Under the pieces are notes generated by a model, which saw nothing but the letters and a program-made list of their open reading frames with translations, was not told the origin of the DNA and searched no databases. A program made the position numbers and the translations under genes. Below, piece after piece: positions 31,310 through 42,360 of a stretch of DNA of 64,000 nucleotides (position 1 is its first letter; every line of letters begins with the position of its first letter). Source of the stretch: Cylicocyclus nassatus (Eukaryota; Nematoda; Chromadorea; Rhabditida; Strongylidae); contig CATQJL010000223.1 of the NCBI GenBank assembly GCA_958299035.1, positions 47,976,162 to 48,040,161 on the forward strand, read 5' to 3'.

Positions 31310-33060
31310 TGACCTGACCCCATATTCAAATCCGCATAGGGATATGGCGCCATTTCTTTGGTGATAGCGATACACTCCTCCTTTCTATTCATTTTTGGAT
31401 TTTTGCCGTTTATCCAAAACGCTTCCAACGTTCTAGGCGCAAGATTTCGGGCTCGAACGACAAGATTTGCACCGCAACTTGTATATCAGCTTTATCATGG
31501 CGCACTATACGATGCTTCTAACGGAGTGGCTGCTCTTAATTTATTTAAACCGTCTAAATGCTCTTTAACGCGACAGCAAAGAGAGCGGCCCGTTCCATCA
31601 ACGTATCCCCGCATGCTAAACATGTGATAAGATATACTACACCGGATAGCATGCAATTAACCTCCTTACCAATGGGCAAACCACGCAATTGGGAGTTGGA
31701 CAGAAGCGATCGTAAGCACGGTTTCGAATTAATCGCTGCTTGAGATTTGGGGATATCGACTACCCTGACAACGTCTTGCAGACGCGCCTGATGTACGCAT
31801 CGCCGCACTCGCTGCTCAACTTATCAGAGACGAATGGCAGGCAGAATGGGATTTCGGCGGTCCTACTCGAATCGAGCTCTGCCCCGTAAGCACCAACGTG
31901 CTCTCACGGTATGCTCTCGAGTAGCGTAACCGGGATGCCGCAATTTTCCAAGCGATGGTGGAGGACACTTGAACAGCTGATTTGTACATGTTACCTACAA
32001 TAGCCTTTTTCATCCTATTTGGGTGCGCAGACAAGGAATGTATAAGGTTGTTACTGGGCTTGCGATACCATTTGTTTTTGTATGCTTCATCTGCAAGCTG
32101 AATTTGCACGTTTAGAATCGCTAACCATTCCTCGGAGGGCTTTTCCCGGGTGAATACAATGTTTGGCGACTGTTGATTTATAGGCGATTCGTTGCGCGCA
32201 AAGATTGCGGACGTATCGGCGTCTCCGTGATCAAACGCTCTTTCGTTTCTCATACCACCTGCTGCCTCTCCCAAGCACGAGCTATTTCGGTCGTACGCAA
32301 CGGCGCCCAGTCTTTCTGTGTTTTGAATGACGATTAAAATGTTAAAGCAAGTGTCTACCTCCGCTTGGGTGGGACATATGACGCAACAGTCATCTAATAG
32401 CGACCATAAAAGGAGTTTACGCTTCAATACCGGCGCTTCTATCTTATATATAAAGCTGAATGTCTGTTTGTCTGTCTGTCTGTCTGTAAGTCTGTGTGTG
32501 TGTACGTATGTTCCGAATAGAAAATTCCATTTCTGAACCGCTCGGGACCAAACTTTGCATACATACACTTCGGGGCCGGGCGGGTGTCATAGGCTACTTT
32601 TCGTCATCGATCGATATCGATTTTATCGATTTTTTGCAAAATTTGAGCTAGGGGGCTGGGATTTGGCAGGGGGGTGTAATCGAGCATGCTGATCACACCC
32701 GCCGGGGCCCGAAGTGTATGTGTGCCAAGTTTGGTCCGGATCGGTTAAGAAATGGAATTTTCTATTACGGCGGAGCCGGGTAAGCCAGCTAGTTTGGACA
32801 TAAAAACGATGGCTAAAGTAAGTGCAAGTCGCTGTCCCATAGCTAAACCCCTGACCTATTTGTAGTACTGACCCGACCATAACACCGTACATCGAAAGCA
32901 TTCGTGAAGAAGGGTCGTGATGTTGCATACATGGAGACCGTGTAGCGCGGCCTGATGTTCCGAAAGAAGCTCACTGGTAGCCTGAAGTGCAGCGTCATTT
33001 GAAACATTTGTGCATTTGTACAAAGCCGATTCAACTTTTTCTGCGGCCTTATTCAAAAGA
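31310..33060 (-). pseudogene. Penelope-like element: reverse transcriptase plus GIY-YIG, interrupted
   Basis: Read on the minus strand, about 33056-32800 gives the N-terminal reverse transcriptase segment (KCTNVSNDAALQAT). A Helitron (32442-32792) follows. Then IEAPVLKRKLLL, LLDDCCVICPTQ (the catalytic DD box) and FTREKPSEEWLAILNVQIQL, a Penelope-type pattern, run to about 31900. Around 31800-31550 lies VVYLITCLACG, the start of the GIY-YIG endonuclease typical of these elements, with a broken continuation in shifted frames to about 31310. Several frameshifts and the insertion make it non-functional. Penelope elements move by reverse transcription and combine these two domains. Confidence 0.8.
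32442..32792 (+). mobile_element. Non-autonomous Helitron-like element, copy 2, inside the Penelope element
   Basis: It starts TCTTATATATAAAGCTGAAT after A and ends GGTAAGCCAGCTAG before T, preceded by the GGCGGAGCCGG stem. Only 351 bp long, it retains the GTCTGTCTGT tract and one ATCGAT unit. It splits the reverse transcriptase just before the IEAPVLKR segment. Confidence 0.7.
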
Positions 33061-33380
33061 ACTTTGGGTTTCTACCCATTGAGTAGCTGGCCACTGGTCC
33101 CTCTAAAAGGCGATTAATGCCCCTTTCGACCATCTCTAGCCCAAATTCTTGTCTTAAGCTCTCTAAAAAATGTCCGATGTTCCATCATGCACACTTTTCT
33201 ATAGCTTTTATCCGTGTAGCCTTTGACATGTCAATGGCAATCTTCTCCACAAAGTTTATGTAGCCACGGTAATTAAAGTCAACCCCCGCAAACTTTTGAG
33301 ATAAGATGCCGTAATTTCTATATACAAACACCGCAATTTTCCATTTCCCAGCATATGCAAATTGAAACTTCACCCCCCCC
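33061..33380 (-). other. Possible upstream part of the Penelope element
   Basis: A minus-strand frame (33185-33373) precedes the reverse transcriptase segment and probably belongs to the element's N-terminal region, but I see no diagnostic motif. A C14 tract lies at 33373-33386. Confidence 0.3.
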
Positions 33381-33887
33381 CCCCCCGAGCTTTACCGCCG
33401 GACCTCACTATTCTCTCCTCTACAACTGTCTCAGTACTGCTCCCATAGCGCTTAACCTCTCTTCAGCTTAACTTTGCGTGTCACACTTCCAGTGGGGTTC
33501 TTATACCCAAACGCACTAAGTTCAGACGGCACCACTCTTCCCTCTTCCTGTTTCAACCCTCCTCCATGGTACCCGTATGCTTCCTCTATCAAGAATCCCC
33601 CAGCAATTGTCTAAAGTTTCCACGGAATCTCTCTTTCTCGACGCGTTTCTACCCTCTAAGATTTCTCATATCGAAGCCGTGGGATTCTTCTTTGATTGAA
33701 AATTAAGGTGTCCGATGTCTTCTCGCCCTCGAAGGTGAGAGCGAGTCTAAATTCGCCGGTACCCCTGCTTCTCCGCTTTCGAAGCTGATCTAGCGAAAGT
33801 GCCTACAACTTTCTGCTTGCTGGCAGTAATATCAAAGTAACCTGTTTCATAGGCAAATGCCTGAGTTGAAGCCTCCTCCGTCCTCCA
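33381..33887. other. No gene recognised
   Basis: Pyrimidine-rich sequence with short frames only. Nothing assigned. Confidence 0.4.
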
Positions 33888-34250
33888 TTAAAGGCAGCGT
33901 CCAGGCAAGTCTGGACACATGGAGATTTCACGTAGATAGTAATTTTGGGGCTCTAAACAAGCCACTGCCCAACCGACAGCTGAGGTAGTGCTCTAACGGC
34001 TGAGATATTCCCCTCGAAACTGGGCCCCGCGATCGTATTTCGCATGGATTCATGGCGCAAAACGTGGATCCTGGCGCGAAACTGCCATGAATCGATGCGA
34101 ATACGTTCGCGGAGGCCAGTTTCGAGGGGAATATCTCAGCCATTGAAGCAATACCTGCGCTGCCCCTTGGGCAGTACCTTAGTTAGGACCCCAAAAGTGA
34201 TTCCAAGTAAAAACCCCATAGGTCCAGATCTGCCTGGACGCTGTCTTCAA
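33888..34250. mobile_element. Palindromic TTAA-type MITE (family a)
   Basis: It begins TTAAAGGCAGCGTCCAGGCA and ends TGCCTGGACGCTGTCTTCAA. The arms pair over most of the 363 bp (for example GAGATATTCCCCTCGAAACT against AGTTTCGAGGGGAATATCTC). No coding capacity. Related pieces lie at 30687-30908, 38594-38690 and 40260-40430. Confidence 0.7.
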
Positions 34251-34463
34251 AGGCAGTAGCTCGGCAACTTGACGCCCGCGCGAAAACGAGCCGCAGAGGA
34301 GAACACCCCTTGATGAAACCTATGGGCCAAAGTTCAATCTAGAAGGGGTTAGAAGTGGCAAAGAGAGAGATCGAGCTTTGGCCCATAAGTTTCATCAAGA
34401 GGTGTTCTCCTCTGCTGCGTCGTTTTCCTGCGGGCGTCAATTTGCCGAGCTACTGCCTTTAAA
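34247..34463. mobile_element. Palindromic MITE (family b), abutting two others
   Basis: The left end AAAGGCAGTAGCTCGGCAA is mirrored at the right (TTGCCGAGCTACTGCCTTT), and GAACACCCCTTGATGAAAC is mirrored by GTTTCATCAAGAGGTGTTC. It shares its terminal TTTAAA with the next element at 34458-34463. Confidence 0.7.
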
Positions 34464-34890
34464 GGCAGTGTCCCACCAGACTGGGGGTATCTGGCTCTCG
34501 TAACGATGTGATAGTAGACCCCCTACCTAAGCGATGACTGAAGTTCGGAGCGAAAAAGGGGGTCTACCAAGCCTGAAATTCTCCGAAAGTGGGCCGAATC
34601 TTACGGTAGGGCCGAACGCCGCCCACACGGCATTATCGATTTGCAGGGCCAGAGTGCGTATAGCGCACACATCATGAGCGCAGGGACCCGCAACTACTCT
34701 GCGTCTCTACCTTGCATGCACCTCGCACTCGCCCGAGCCTACCGTAAGATTCGGCCCACTTTCGGAGCGAATTTCAGGCTTGGTAGACCCCCTTTTCGCT
34801 CCGAACTTCAGTCATCGCTTAGGTAGGGGGTCTACTATTACATCATTACAAGAGCCAGGTACCCCCATTCTGGTGGGACGCTGCCTTTAA
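34458..34890. mobile_element. Palindromic TTAA-type MITE (family c)
   Basis: It begins TTTAAAGGCAGTGTCCCACC and ends GGTGGGACGCTGCCTTTAA. Arms pair through GTAGACCCCCTACCTAAGCG and TAAGATTCGGCCCACTTTCG. A second copy of the family is at 49779-50165. The small frame at 34641-34826 is incidental. Confidence 0.75.
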
Positions 34891-36344
34891 GAACGAGCTA
34901 TATGCTTCACGATCTCACTCCTTCCTTCTCAAAGGTGATATCAGGAATGCTTCCGCGGCTCTTCGAGTGTGGCGAACTTCAAGAATCCTTTTTCCAGATA
35001 TTCGTGTCCAAAGTGTGCCTTCTTCAAATCTTCCTAGATAGAACCCGAATTTTCTTAACCTAAATCAAAATGCCCACAACACTTGGCCAATGTGCTCACG
35101 CTTCTCTTTTCAGACCACTAGCTGATTGTCCCAGATACCACGCGTTCGACGTGCGTCACTTCGTTGCTCAAAATCTTTATCTAAACCTAAAAAAATTTTC
35201 CTTCACCTCTCAACTTTTTCAAATCATAATCCCAAAATCTTTTTCCCGAATAGTGCACTGGCCGTAAGATCTATAGGTTTTATCACCAAAGTTACATCAC
35301 CCAACATCACCTAAGTTTCTTTTCTCAAAGGTAGCGCAACCAGATGCTGCTTTTCTTCTTCAAAGATAACTTAGTCTTGCAATTCCCTTTATTCCTTCAT
35401 CCTCACGCCCAAGTCACAGCTTTCTCGCTCTCTCTTCGCCTAAACGCTCATTTCCTTCTCTTTTAAAGTTCTAGCTAGTATTCTAAGCTTCCGAAGTCCC
35501 GGACTAAAACTTCCATTTTCTTTTCGATAACACGTGGTCAGGATGTCCGAGGCTCTCCAAGCCTTAGATACTAGCTAGAACTTTGAAAGGAATCAACTTA
35601 GCCTTCAAAGGCAGTATCCATCAAACACCTGGGTGTCGTTTTTAGCGGGCGACTTGCATCGACTTGCACTTTTGTGCGTGCCCATCACAAGGGCAGTGGT
35701 TCCGCACGCAATAGCATGCAGTCCGATTTAAGTCGTCGGCATAAATACGGAGCGTGGTCTGTTAAGACGGATATCTCAGCCGTGAGTGCACAATCTGCTC
35801 TGTCGCTTATTGTTAGATGTGCCGTAGGCCCATATTGAAGGTGTTGAGTCTCTGATGTCATATAATAGAGGAGCTTCTAACTAAGCCATCGCCCAAGTCT
35901 CGCTGCAAGATGAACTCCGAAGCGAGAGAACCCCTCCAGAAGGTAGGAGCTCCACGCTGTTTCGCCCATCAAAGTGGATGGTATGAAGACAAAAAGCCCA
36001 AAATCGGGCTCTAATGTATTTAGAATCATAAGTCCCTTCAATATAATTGTCGGATCTTCGACATCTCTACTCCCCGAAGCCCAATTTCAAACTTTTTATC
36101 TTCAGACTACCCATTCCGATGGACAAAGCCCGGTGGCGCTTTTACCTTCTGAAGCGGTTTTTCTCCCTCGAAAATCATCTTTTGCAGCGAGACCTGGGCG
36201 ATGGCTTAGTAAGAGGCCCCTCTATTTCATGACATCAAAATCCCACTACTCTCAGTTTGGGTGGACGGTGCCTCGCGACAGAGCAGACGATGCACTCACG
36301 ATTGAGATATCCGTCTCCACAGACTCCGCTCCGTATTTGTGCCG
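34891..36344. other. Mixed repeat-derived sequence, no gene
   Basis: Contains partial TTAA-type ends (CTTCAAAGGCAGTATCC at about 35604) and GAGATATCCGTCTCC arm remnants (about 36304). The frame at 35974-36486 (+, 170 codons) crosses these remnants and the start of a foldback element, so it is not a credible gene. Confidence 0.4.
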
Positions 36345-37083
36345 ACACTTAGGGCCGCATGCACTAACATTTCCGCTGGGGAGGGGATCGCAGCTTCAGA
36401 AGAAAGCTTCATATCCTGAAGCTCCGGATATCTGGATTTCACGCTGTCTACCTGTCCGTAAGTGCTCTCGCCATCCTTCACTATGAACATATTGAGCAGA
36501 AGCGAGAAGCTGTACGAGCCGCATTTCCCAGCTTTTTGTAGGATCCCCTGATGATCCCTGGGGAACGAACATCTATTCTTCAAAATCATTTTTCTTTCTC
36601 CGAAGTTAACGAAAACCTTCCAAAGTTATACTGAACATCTAACACAACAGTGCTAAGCATGTTGCTGATGCGAACAAATGAATTTTTGAAAAATCGAATT
36701 TTTCGGTATACCCCAAATTTCGACCTGTGGATCATCGAAAATTTCATGACTTCAAAACATCATTTGTTCTTATCAGCAGCATGCTTAGCACTGTTGGGTT
36801 AGATAATCTGCACAACTTTGGAAGTTTTTCGTTAACTTCGGAGAAAGAAAAATGACTTTAAAGAAAAGCGCCGGGGATCATCAGGGATCATACAAAAGCT
36901 GGAAGATGCGGTTTGTACAGCTTCTCGCTCCTGTTCAACATGTTCATAGTGAAGGATAGTATGAATACTTACGGATAGGTACAGAACGTGAAATCCAAGT
37001 ATTTGGAGTTTCGAAATATGAAGCTTTCTTTTAAGCTGCGATCCCCTCCCCGCGGCCATGTTAGTGCATGCGGCCCTTAGTGT
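36345..37083. mobile_element. Foldback element, about 740 bp
   Basis: The ends ACACTTAGGGCCGCATGCAC and its complement (GTGCATGCGGCCCTTAGTGT) bracket long arms that pair along nearly the full length, including AGTGCTAAGCATGTTGCTGA against its inverse at 36770-36790. A GGATCATCAGGGATCAT-type core is shared with 53655-54250 and 59312-60186. It has no coding content. Confidence 0.7.
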
Positions 37084-37643
37084 GAAACCACCGCCCTTGT
37101 GATGGGTTCGTTCCCAGCGTTTTCTCCTGGAAATTAACGAGAGGGTCCTAGCTACCCACACACGTACCTAAATCTACACATGGCTGCGCAAAGCGCGCCC
37201 CATGCTCCAATGCGAACTTCTCCGGCGCCGCGATCTTCGCTGCTGGAGCACGCCAGACATTATGGACATGATTCTAAGCTTATGATAAATGTAAATGCTT
37301 TCAGTAGTTTTACAGTATCTTCCATATTCATGTCTCAGATCTATGGTGAGGTAAAATTTTGTGCTCGATCTAGTGCAAAAGTTGGCTTCCAAGGAAAACA
37401 AAAGAGTTTTCGCCTTTTGTCTTTTATATTCTATAGACTCTGGGACTTGCATCGCAACACTTCTAGAAGTTTCACTGACCTGAGGGTCATTTCTGATTCG
37501 AGACGATTTTGAATGCACGCCTATTCTTCATGCGTTATCGCTATTCAGCAGCGATTTGCTCCTCAAAGGAGTAGGAATAAATATAGAAATGTTGGTCATG
37601 ATAGGACATAAAGAAGAAAAACTACAGGATACAAAGCGTAGCA

Positions 37644-38018
37644 ATGCATGCTTACAACCTGAATCTTAATACGAACAGCTACGCAGACTTGATCAGCGAA
37701 AAAGTCAAAAATCCTCTTATTTCGGCATGTATCATTTGTGAATACCCTTCCCAGAACCTGAAGATAGCAGTGACCAAACGATTTTTGTTGGTTTTTGTTC
37801 CTAGCTTATTTGATCACTGTTTGCAAGCACCTTTTCATAAGCAACATCCATTTGTAAAAATGTATGCACTGCTATGTCTCGGACACAAACACTGTGAGAA
37901 AGCCTACCTGAGTATTCTGTTAGACGGTAGATCCATAATAAATCCGTCCCTACACCTCGCAAGGCACGCATCAATTAAACAGCGATTCTTGAAAGCCGGT
38001 GCAAGATTGCTGCTATGA
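37644..38018 (+). pseudogene. Open frame of 124 codons, possible transposase remnant
   Basis: The frame includes HPFVKMYALLCLGHKHCEKA and a PSLHLARH segment. The spacing of hydrophobic and aromatic residues faintly recalls MULE-type transposase cores, but no DDE triad or zinc finger is visible. Neither splice signals nor a paralogue in the window support it as a host gene. Confidence 0.2.
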
Positions 38019-38692
38019 TTTTGTTTTACATATGAAGTCAGGTCTATATGTTTCGATGAGAGAAAACGCAAACTGATTCACACGATAGCAGACCCATAAA
38101 GCAGTCTTTTGTTGAACGCACTAAGATGGTTCGATAAAGAAAGTCCTTCCTCTCTTTTGCTCTACGTCAAGGTTTAGGCAAAACCACTATCAAGGACTTT
38201 AATCTTGAAAAGTACGTGTGCGCTTGGTACACTGAGGGTCTGTTTCACTTTTCTGAAATGCTTCGAACGAATTTCAAAAAGCAGAAGCATCATTTAGAAC
38301 GAACATGCGTTAGTTAATCAATCATATTACTCCAGAACCACCAGGGAATTCTCTATGTACAACATACTTTACGCAATGAATTGTGGCGTGGATCTTAGAA
38401 GAGCCAACACCAAATTCACACAACCCAATGCTCACACTGCTTTCACTATATGCAAAAAACACTCTGCAACAACTGTATGCCAAAAAGTAAATTAACTTTT
38501 GTTACACGGCAAAAACTGTGCGCAAATAATCACTCATACGGCAAGGACTCCGGGAATGTAAATCATGCGCGCCGGCTATAGATTTAGGTACGTGTGCTAA
38601 CCCACTGCCCAAACGGCAGGGCAAATGATTCATTCACGGCTGAGAAATCCGTCTCCAAACCCCCTCGCGCCTGCGCCGTAACTGTAACCCGA

Positions 38693-38694
<2 letters not shown>

Positions 38695-38720
<26 letters not shown>
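38695..38720. repeat. (AT)n microsatellite
   Basis: An uninterrupted AT dinucleotide run. Confidence 0.9.
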
Positions 38721-38723
<3 letters not shown>

Positions 38724-38835
38724 CATTTGTCACCAAAGCTAGAATTCTTCTTCTCGCGAAGTCAGTGTTTCATGTACTTCGAATTTGAACATAAAACGAA
38801 GTCGAAACTAAATACTATAACAACAACTAATACTA

Positions 38836-39301
38836 ACAAGGGAAGTCACTTAACTTAGGTCGGGCTTTTGAAATGAGACACATATGGTTGGAATCAGCTT
38901 GAAACGCTGATTTCAAATCTGCTTTCCTTAGCTGCGAAGCGTTCCTCTAAAGCAGTTATGAGCTTTCTCCTGAGCAAATTTTGTGTGTTGACCGACTTGG
39001 GCATGCTACTGTATCATCATCTAGGTAGTGGTTCAAAAGCATATCATACCCTATCAAAACCAAATGACTCAATTTGATGTTATTTTGATTTTCCACCACT
39101 TTTTGGGCAGATTTTCATCTAAAGACCTTCTTTCCATATTCAGTTATATGTCAATGACACATACTAAAAAAGCTCATAACTTGCTTCAGAGGAATGCTTC
39201 GCAGCTAAGGATAGCATATTTGGAATCAGCGTTCCGAGCTGTTTCTAAATATATGTGTCTCATTTCCAAAGGCCGACCTAAGTTAAGTGACTTCCCTTGT
39301 A
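38836..39301. mobile_element. Inverted-repeat MITE, ACAAGGGAAGTCACTTAAC ends
   Basis: ACAAGGGAAGTCACTTAACT on the left and GTTAAGTGACTTCCCTTGT on the right are perfect inverted copies, continuing to TTAGGTCGG/CCGACCTAA and further matches (GAATCAGC, CTTAGCTGCGAAGC). A related, degraded arm occurs near 54280-54350. No coding capacity. Confidence 0.7.
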
Positions 39302-39365
39302 AGCACTACAATACTCGTTGATCGTTTTCCATAAAATTATTAGATGCGAGTAAATATTTGTACGA

Positions 39366-39640
39366 AGTATTAGGGTAGAGTTGACCTTGCACTAGGCTAG
39401 GGTTAACTTAACCCTGATGAATCACGTAATTTTACCCTCCAGGGTTAGTTTAACCCTCAGAGATCGTTGATGAATACGGGTTAATCGCTTTCGGGGTAAG
39501 ATTCATCCTCAAGGTTAGATTTAACCCTCAGGGTTAAGCCTACCCTGTGTTTCATGAATACGGGTTAATCGCTTTCAGGGTTAAACTAACCCTCTAGGGT
39601 TAGTTTAATCCTCAGGCTTCGTTGATGAATACGGCCACTG
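39366..39640 (+). repeat. AACCCT-rich interspersed repeat, copy 3 (longest)
   Basis: Alternating AGGGTTA/TAACCCT words with three occurrences of GATGAATACGG at about 39469, 39543 and 39624. Same family as 4370-4515 and 8178-8345. It is internally repetitive with a unit of about 75-80 bp. Confidence 0.65.
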
Positions 39641-39864
39641 GTCTCATACCATTAAACTCTAGTGTAAACTCTAATGGTAATGTCCACATATGTATGCATC
39701 TCACACACTGTAGAGAGCTCCAATCACATGTACATTGATCTGCATAAGTGGAGTTTGCTTTCAACAGCAGAGTAGGATGGAGTACTCGATGTAATAGATT
39801 ATTTCCGAGTGGTAGCAGGCTATCAATGACCCATTTATCGATCTATCCATCCATCAGTCCATCG

Positions 39865-39899
39865 GTCCATACATACATACATACATACGTACATACATG
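39865..39899. repeat. (CATA)n microsatellite
   Basis: CATACATACATACATAC with slight interruptions. Confidence 0.85.
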
Positions 39900-40624
39900 A
39901 GTGGTTTCTTCCTTCATTCCTCACTGTTGAGAAAAAAATTGAAGTGTAGACCAGTTTAAAGACAAGAGCTGTCAACAATGCGTTTTTTTACAGCAGATCA
40001 CATTGAATGAAGTTTTAAGATTTGTTTGTAGTTTGATGGAGCTATTATAGATTGAGACTTGAACGTTGTGGGTAGGAGACAAGAGACATGGTATGAAACA
40101 AAGCTCAGAATTCGAAAAAATCATTCTGCAAGCAACGACATTTATCAACTGAAGAAAGAAGAACTTCGTAAGATGTAAAAAATCTACTAGCCAATGATTA
40201 CATCTGGACTTCGCTAACTTGAACAGTTTGCGCTGGAGCCCGTCCTAAGCCAAACGCGACTTACGGTGACGGCGCAGTAGCAAAGGGTTTGGGGACGGAT
40301 TTCTCAGCCGTGAGTGAATCATCCGCGCTGCCATTTGGGCAGGGGCTTAGTTAGGACCCCTCATCAGTTTTCAGGCAAAAAGTCATGCGCCCATTCCCAG
40401 ATTTGCCTGGCCACTGCCTTTGAGCGGCTATATCTGATCATGCCGTACCGACCTCACGCGATTTTTCAGCAACACTCCAACTTTCTGTAAATTAACGTGT
40501 TCTAAATGTACAAAAAAATATGGCATTTCATCCATCACAATGTACATTTAACTCTGCTAGCGCTGAGTCAGACATCTGGCAAGTTTCCAAATCGCTTGAC
40601 GACTGGAATCGCGTCAAGAACGCC

Positions 40625-41000
40625 CGCGCTTTGAGGGCACCGTCCACCCAAATTTTCGACTTCCATGTTTTTGCATTTCCGGGGCCTTTTCACATCCCTG
40701 ATCCCGAATATCAAGTTGAGAGTCCGCGAAAACCCCGAAAATCCCCGTTCCAGAACCCATAGGGAGTTCTTTGGATCGGTGATTGGTTGTCTGCGCATGG
40801 ATGGGCGGACGAACGTCAAGCCCACTCAAAGGTGAGGAGCCAACGTGGCGAATTTGTCATCCGAGCGAATTTCGAAGCAATTTTCTCGCTTCGGAAGCAA
40901 CTTCTAGCAGCGCGAGTGGGGCGAGTATCCAGTTAGAAGCCTGACTATTGTTAGGCACCAAAATTTCATCAATCCCATTTTGGGTGGACGGTGCCTTTGA
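40625..41000. mobile_element. Inverted-repeat MITE, GGCACCGTCCACCC family (family d)
   Basis: The left end TTTGAGGGCACCGTCCACCC is mirrored at the right (GGGTGGACGGTGCCTTTGAG). The interior carries GCCAACGTGGCGAATT and GAAGCAATTTTCTCGCTTCG, also found at 54846-55060 and 56569-56934. The short open frames across it are incidental. Confidence 0.65.
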
Positions 41001-41936
41001 GAAAGCAAAGGCATTCGTCCATTTCCAGCTTCGTGCTAGTTTATTAGATACGTCACCCGATGCTGAGCGACTCGCAAAAGCAACCAAAATTGAGTGCGCG
41101 GATTTTCACATATTCTACTATAGGGCTCTCAAAATAGGCCATTGCAAGAAATCCCACTCAACTTGGCCCCCTCTAAGCTGACGATTCGCTCAAAGTGGTA
41201 CGAGGAGAGCGATCTGGTACGAGCGGGCGATTTCTCCGGTATTTCCCCTTACGCGTTTTAACATGTCCCCTCCACTTGGCCACCTCCATTGTGTTGTGCC
41301 ATTGTGCGGAGGCTAAAGTCGGAAGGCACAACTCGTCCATGTTGCTTCCGCGGGGGCTCCAGAAAACGGGGTTTTTGGAAACTTCGTGAGGATTTAAGCC
41401 TCTACAGTGTCAGAGGGGGTCCCATAGGCTTGCAAAATGCAAAAATTTCAGCGACCAAATTTTGGTTAGACACTGCTTTTAACGCAGACATATAGACATT
41501 CACTTTGATAAAAACTATAGGTAGCTATCGGAAATCTCGTGACAATAACTTCCTTCAACGATATGTGGAAGAGTACAGATCGTGATGCATTGTGCATTTT
41601 ACAGCCAAGGCGTGCGTCCAAACGTCCTAAACCCATAAACGCTTGAACATCAACTTTTGATGTTGGAAAGCCAACATCTGATGGTAGAAAGGCAGATGAG
41701 AGAGAAAACAAATCCGACAAAACTATTTGATATCTGCGTGAGCAATGCTGCACCAAAGTGCAGCACGTCCCCTCTCTCAAGGTTTTCATAACTCGGCGTC
41801 AGCGTTCTTCCCTCCTCAAAGCAGCTAATTTCTGTTCCTTATTTCAGTGTTCCTCTTCTCCCCTTCCCCCCCCCCCGCAAAATTTCAGTGGCCTATCAAA
41901 AGCAGCGGCAAAATCTGATTTTGAAGTGTCAGGATA
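41001..41936. other. No gene recognised
   Basis: A TTAA-type right end (ACTGCTTTTAACGCAG) lies at about 41472-41487 and a C11 tract at about 41867-41877. The frame at 41466-41789 (-) is unassigned. Confidence 0.4.
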
Positions 41937-42144
41937 AAGGTCTGCAGGTCCTTTACCTGATGTGTAGCGGGGTTACATGAGCCTTACTATAATGTTTATT
42001 ATACAAGTTATATACAAAAGGGGAAGGGGAAAGGGGAAAGAGGGAACCGGCTCCTGCCGACGGGCGGAGGTCACTGTCCGAGGTTCGTTGTCTTAGGCCA
42101 ACCTCCATCGCTAGCAGCTGTTGGGTCATAGCTGCATCCCGACA
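41937..42144 (-). mobile_element. LTR of a BEL/Pao-like element, with adjacent internal end
   Basis: On the minus strand it starts TGTCGGGATGCAGC and ends ATCCTGACA, the TG...CA form of an LTR. It carries AATAAA within GTATAATAAACATTATAG, a plausible polyadenylation signal. A near-identical copy is at 48567-48797. The adjoining sequence at 42145-42360 looks like the end of the internal region, so this would be the 3' LTR. Confidence 0.6.
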
Positions 42145-42360
42145 TCTCCATTCCTTCAGAAAGCTCGTCCTCGAGCTTGTTCAGCTGTTGTTGAACGTCT
42201 TCCGAGTTGCGTGCGTAAGGAGTACACGTGTTACGGCGAGACCATAGAGAACTTCGATTCCGGTACATTATCTTCAGACGGACTGAGTGGAGGAGTTGGT
42301 TTAGGCGGATTGGATAACCAAACATCGACCTTCACCTCATCCTAGGGGTACAGAGTGAGC
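42145..42360 (-). pseudogene. Fragment upstream of the LTR, possible pol C-terminus
   Basis: A minus-strand reading gives DVWLSNPPKPTPPLSPSED and further decayed sequence up to the LTR. Its position and Pro-rich end suit the extreme C-terminal part of a BEL/Pao pol polyprotein, but no catalytic motif is included. Confidence 0.35.

Larger units (their letters stand above)
38594..40430. mobile_element. Split family-a arms enclosing later insertions
   Basis: The left arm (38594-38690: ACTGCCCAAACGGCAGGGC, CGGCTGAGAAATCCGTCTCC) is inverted relative to the right arm (40260-40430: GGACGGATTTCTCAGCCG, GCCATTTGGGCAGG, ending ACTGCCTTTGAG). Between them lie an (AT)n run, the palindromic element at 38836-39301, an AACCCT repeat and a CATA tract. 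I read this as one family-a element split by later insertions, with its left terminus lost. Confidence 0.45.

Noticed and set aside
35974..36486. 170-codon plus-strand frame
   Set aside because: It crosses remnants of two repeat families and the start of a foldback element.
39366..39640. Telomeric repeat tract
   Set aside because: The AACCCT/AGGGTT words are interspersed and alternate in orientation. Nematode telomeres normally use TTAGGC, and there is no long pure array.
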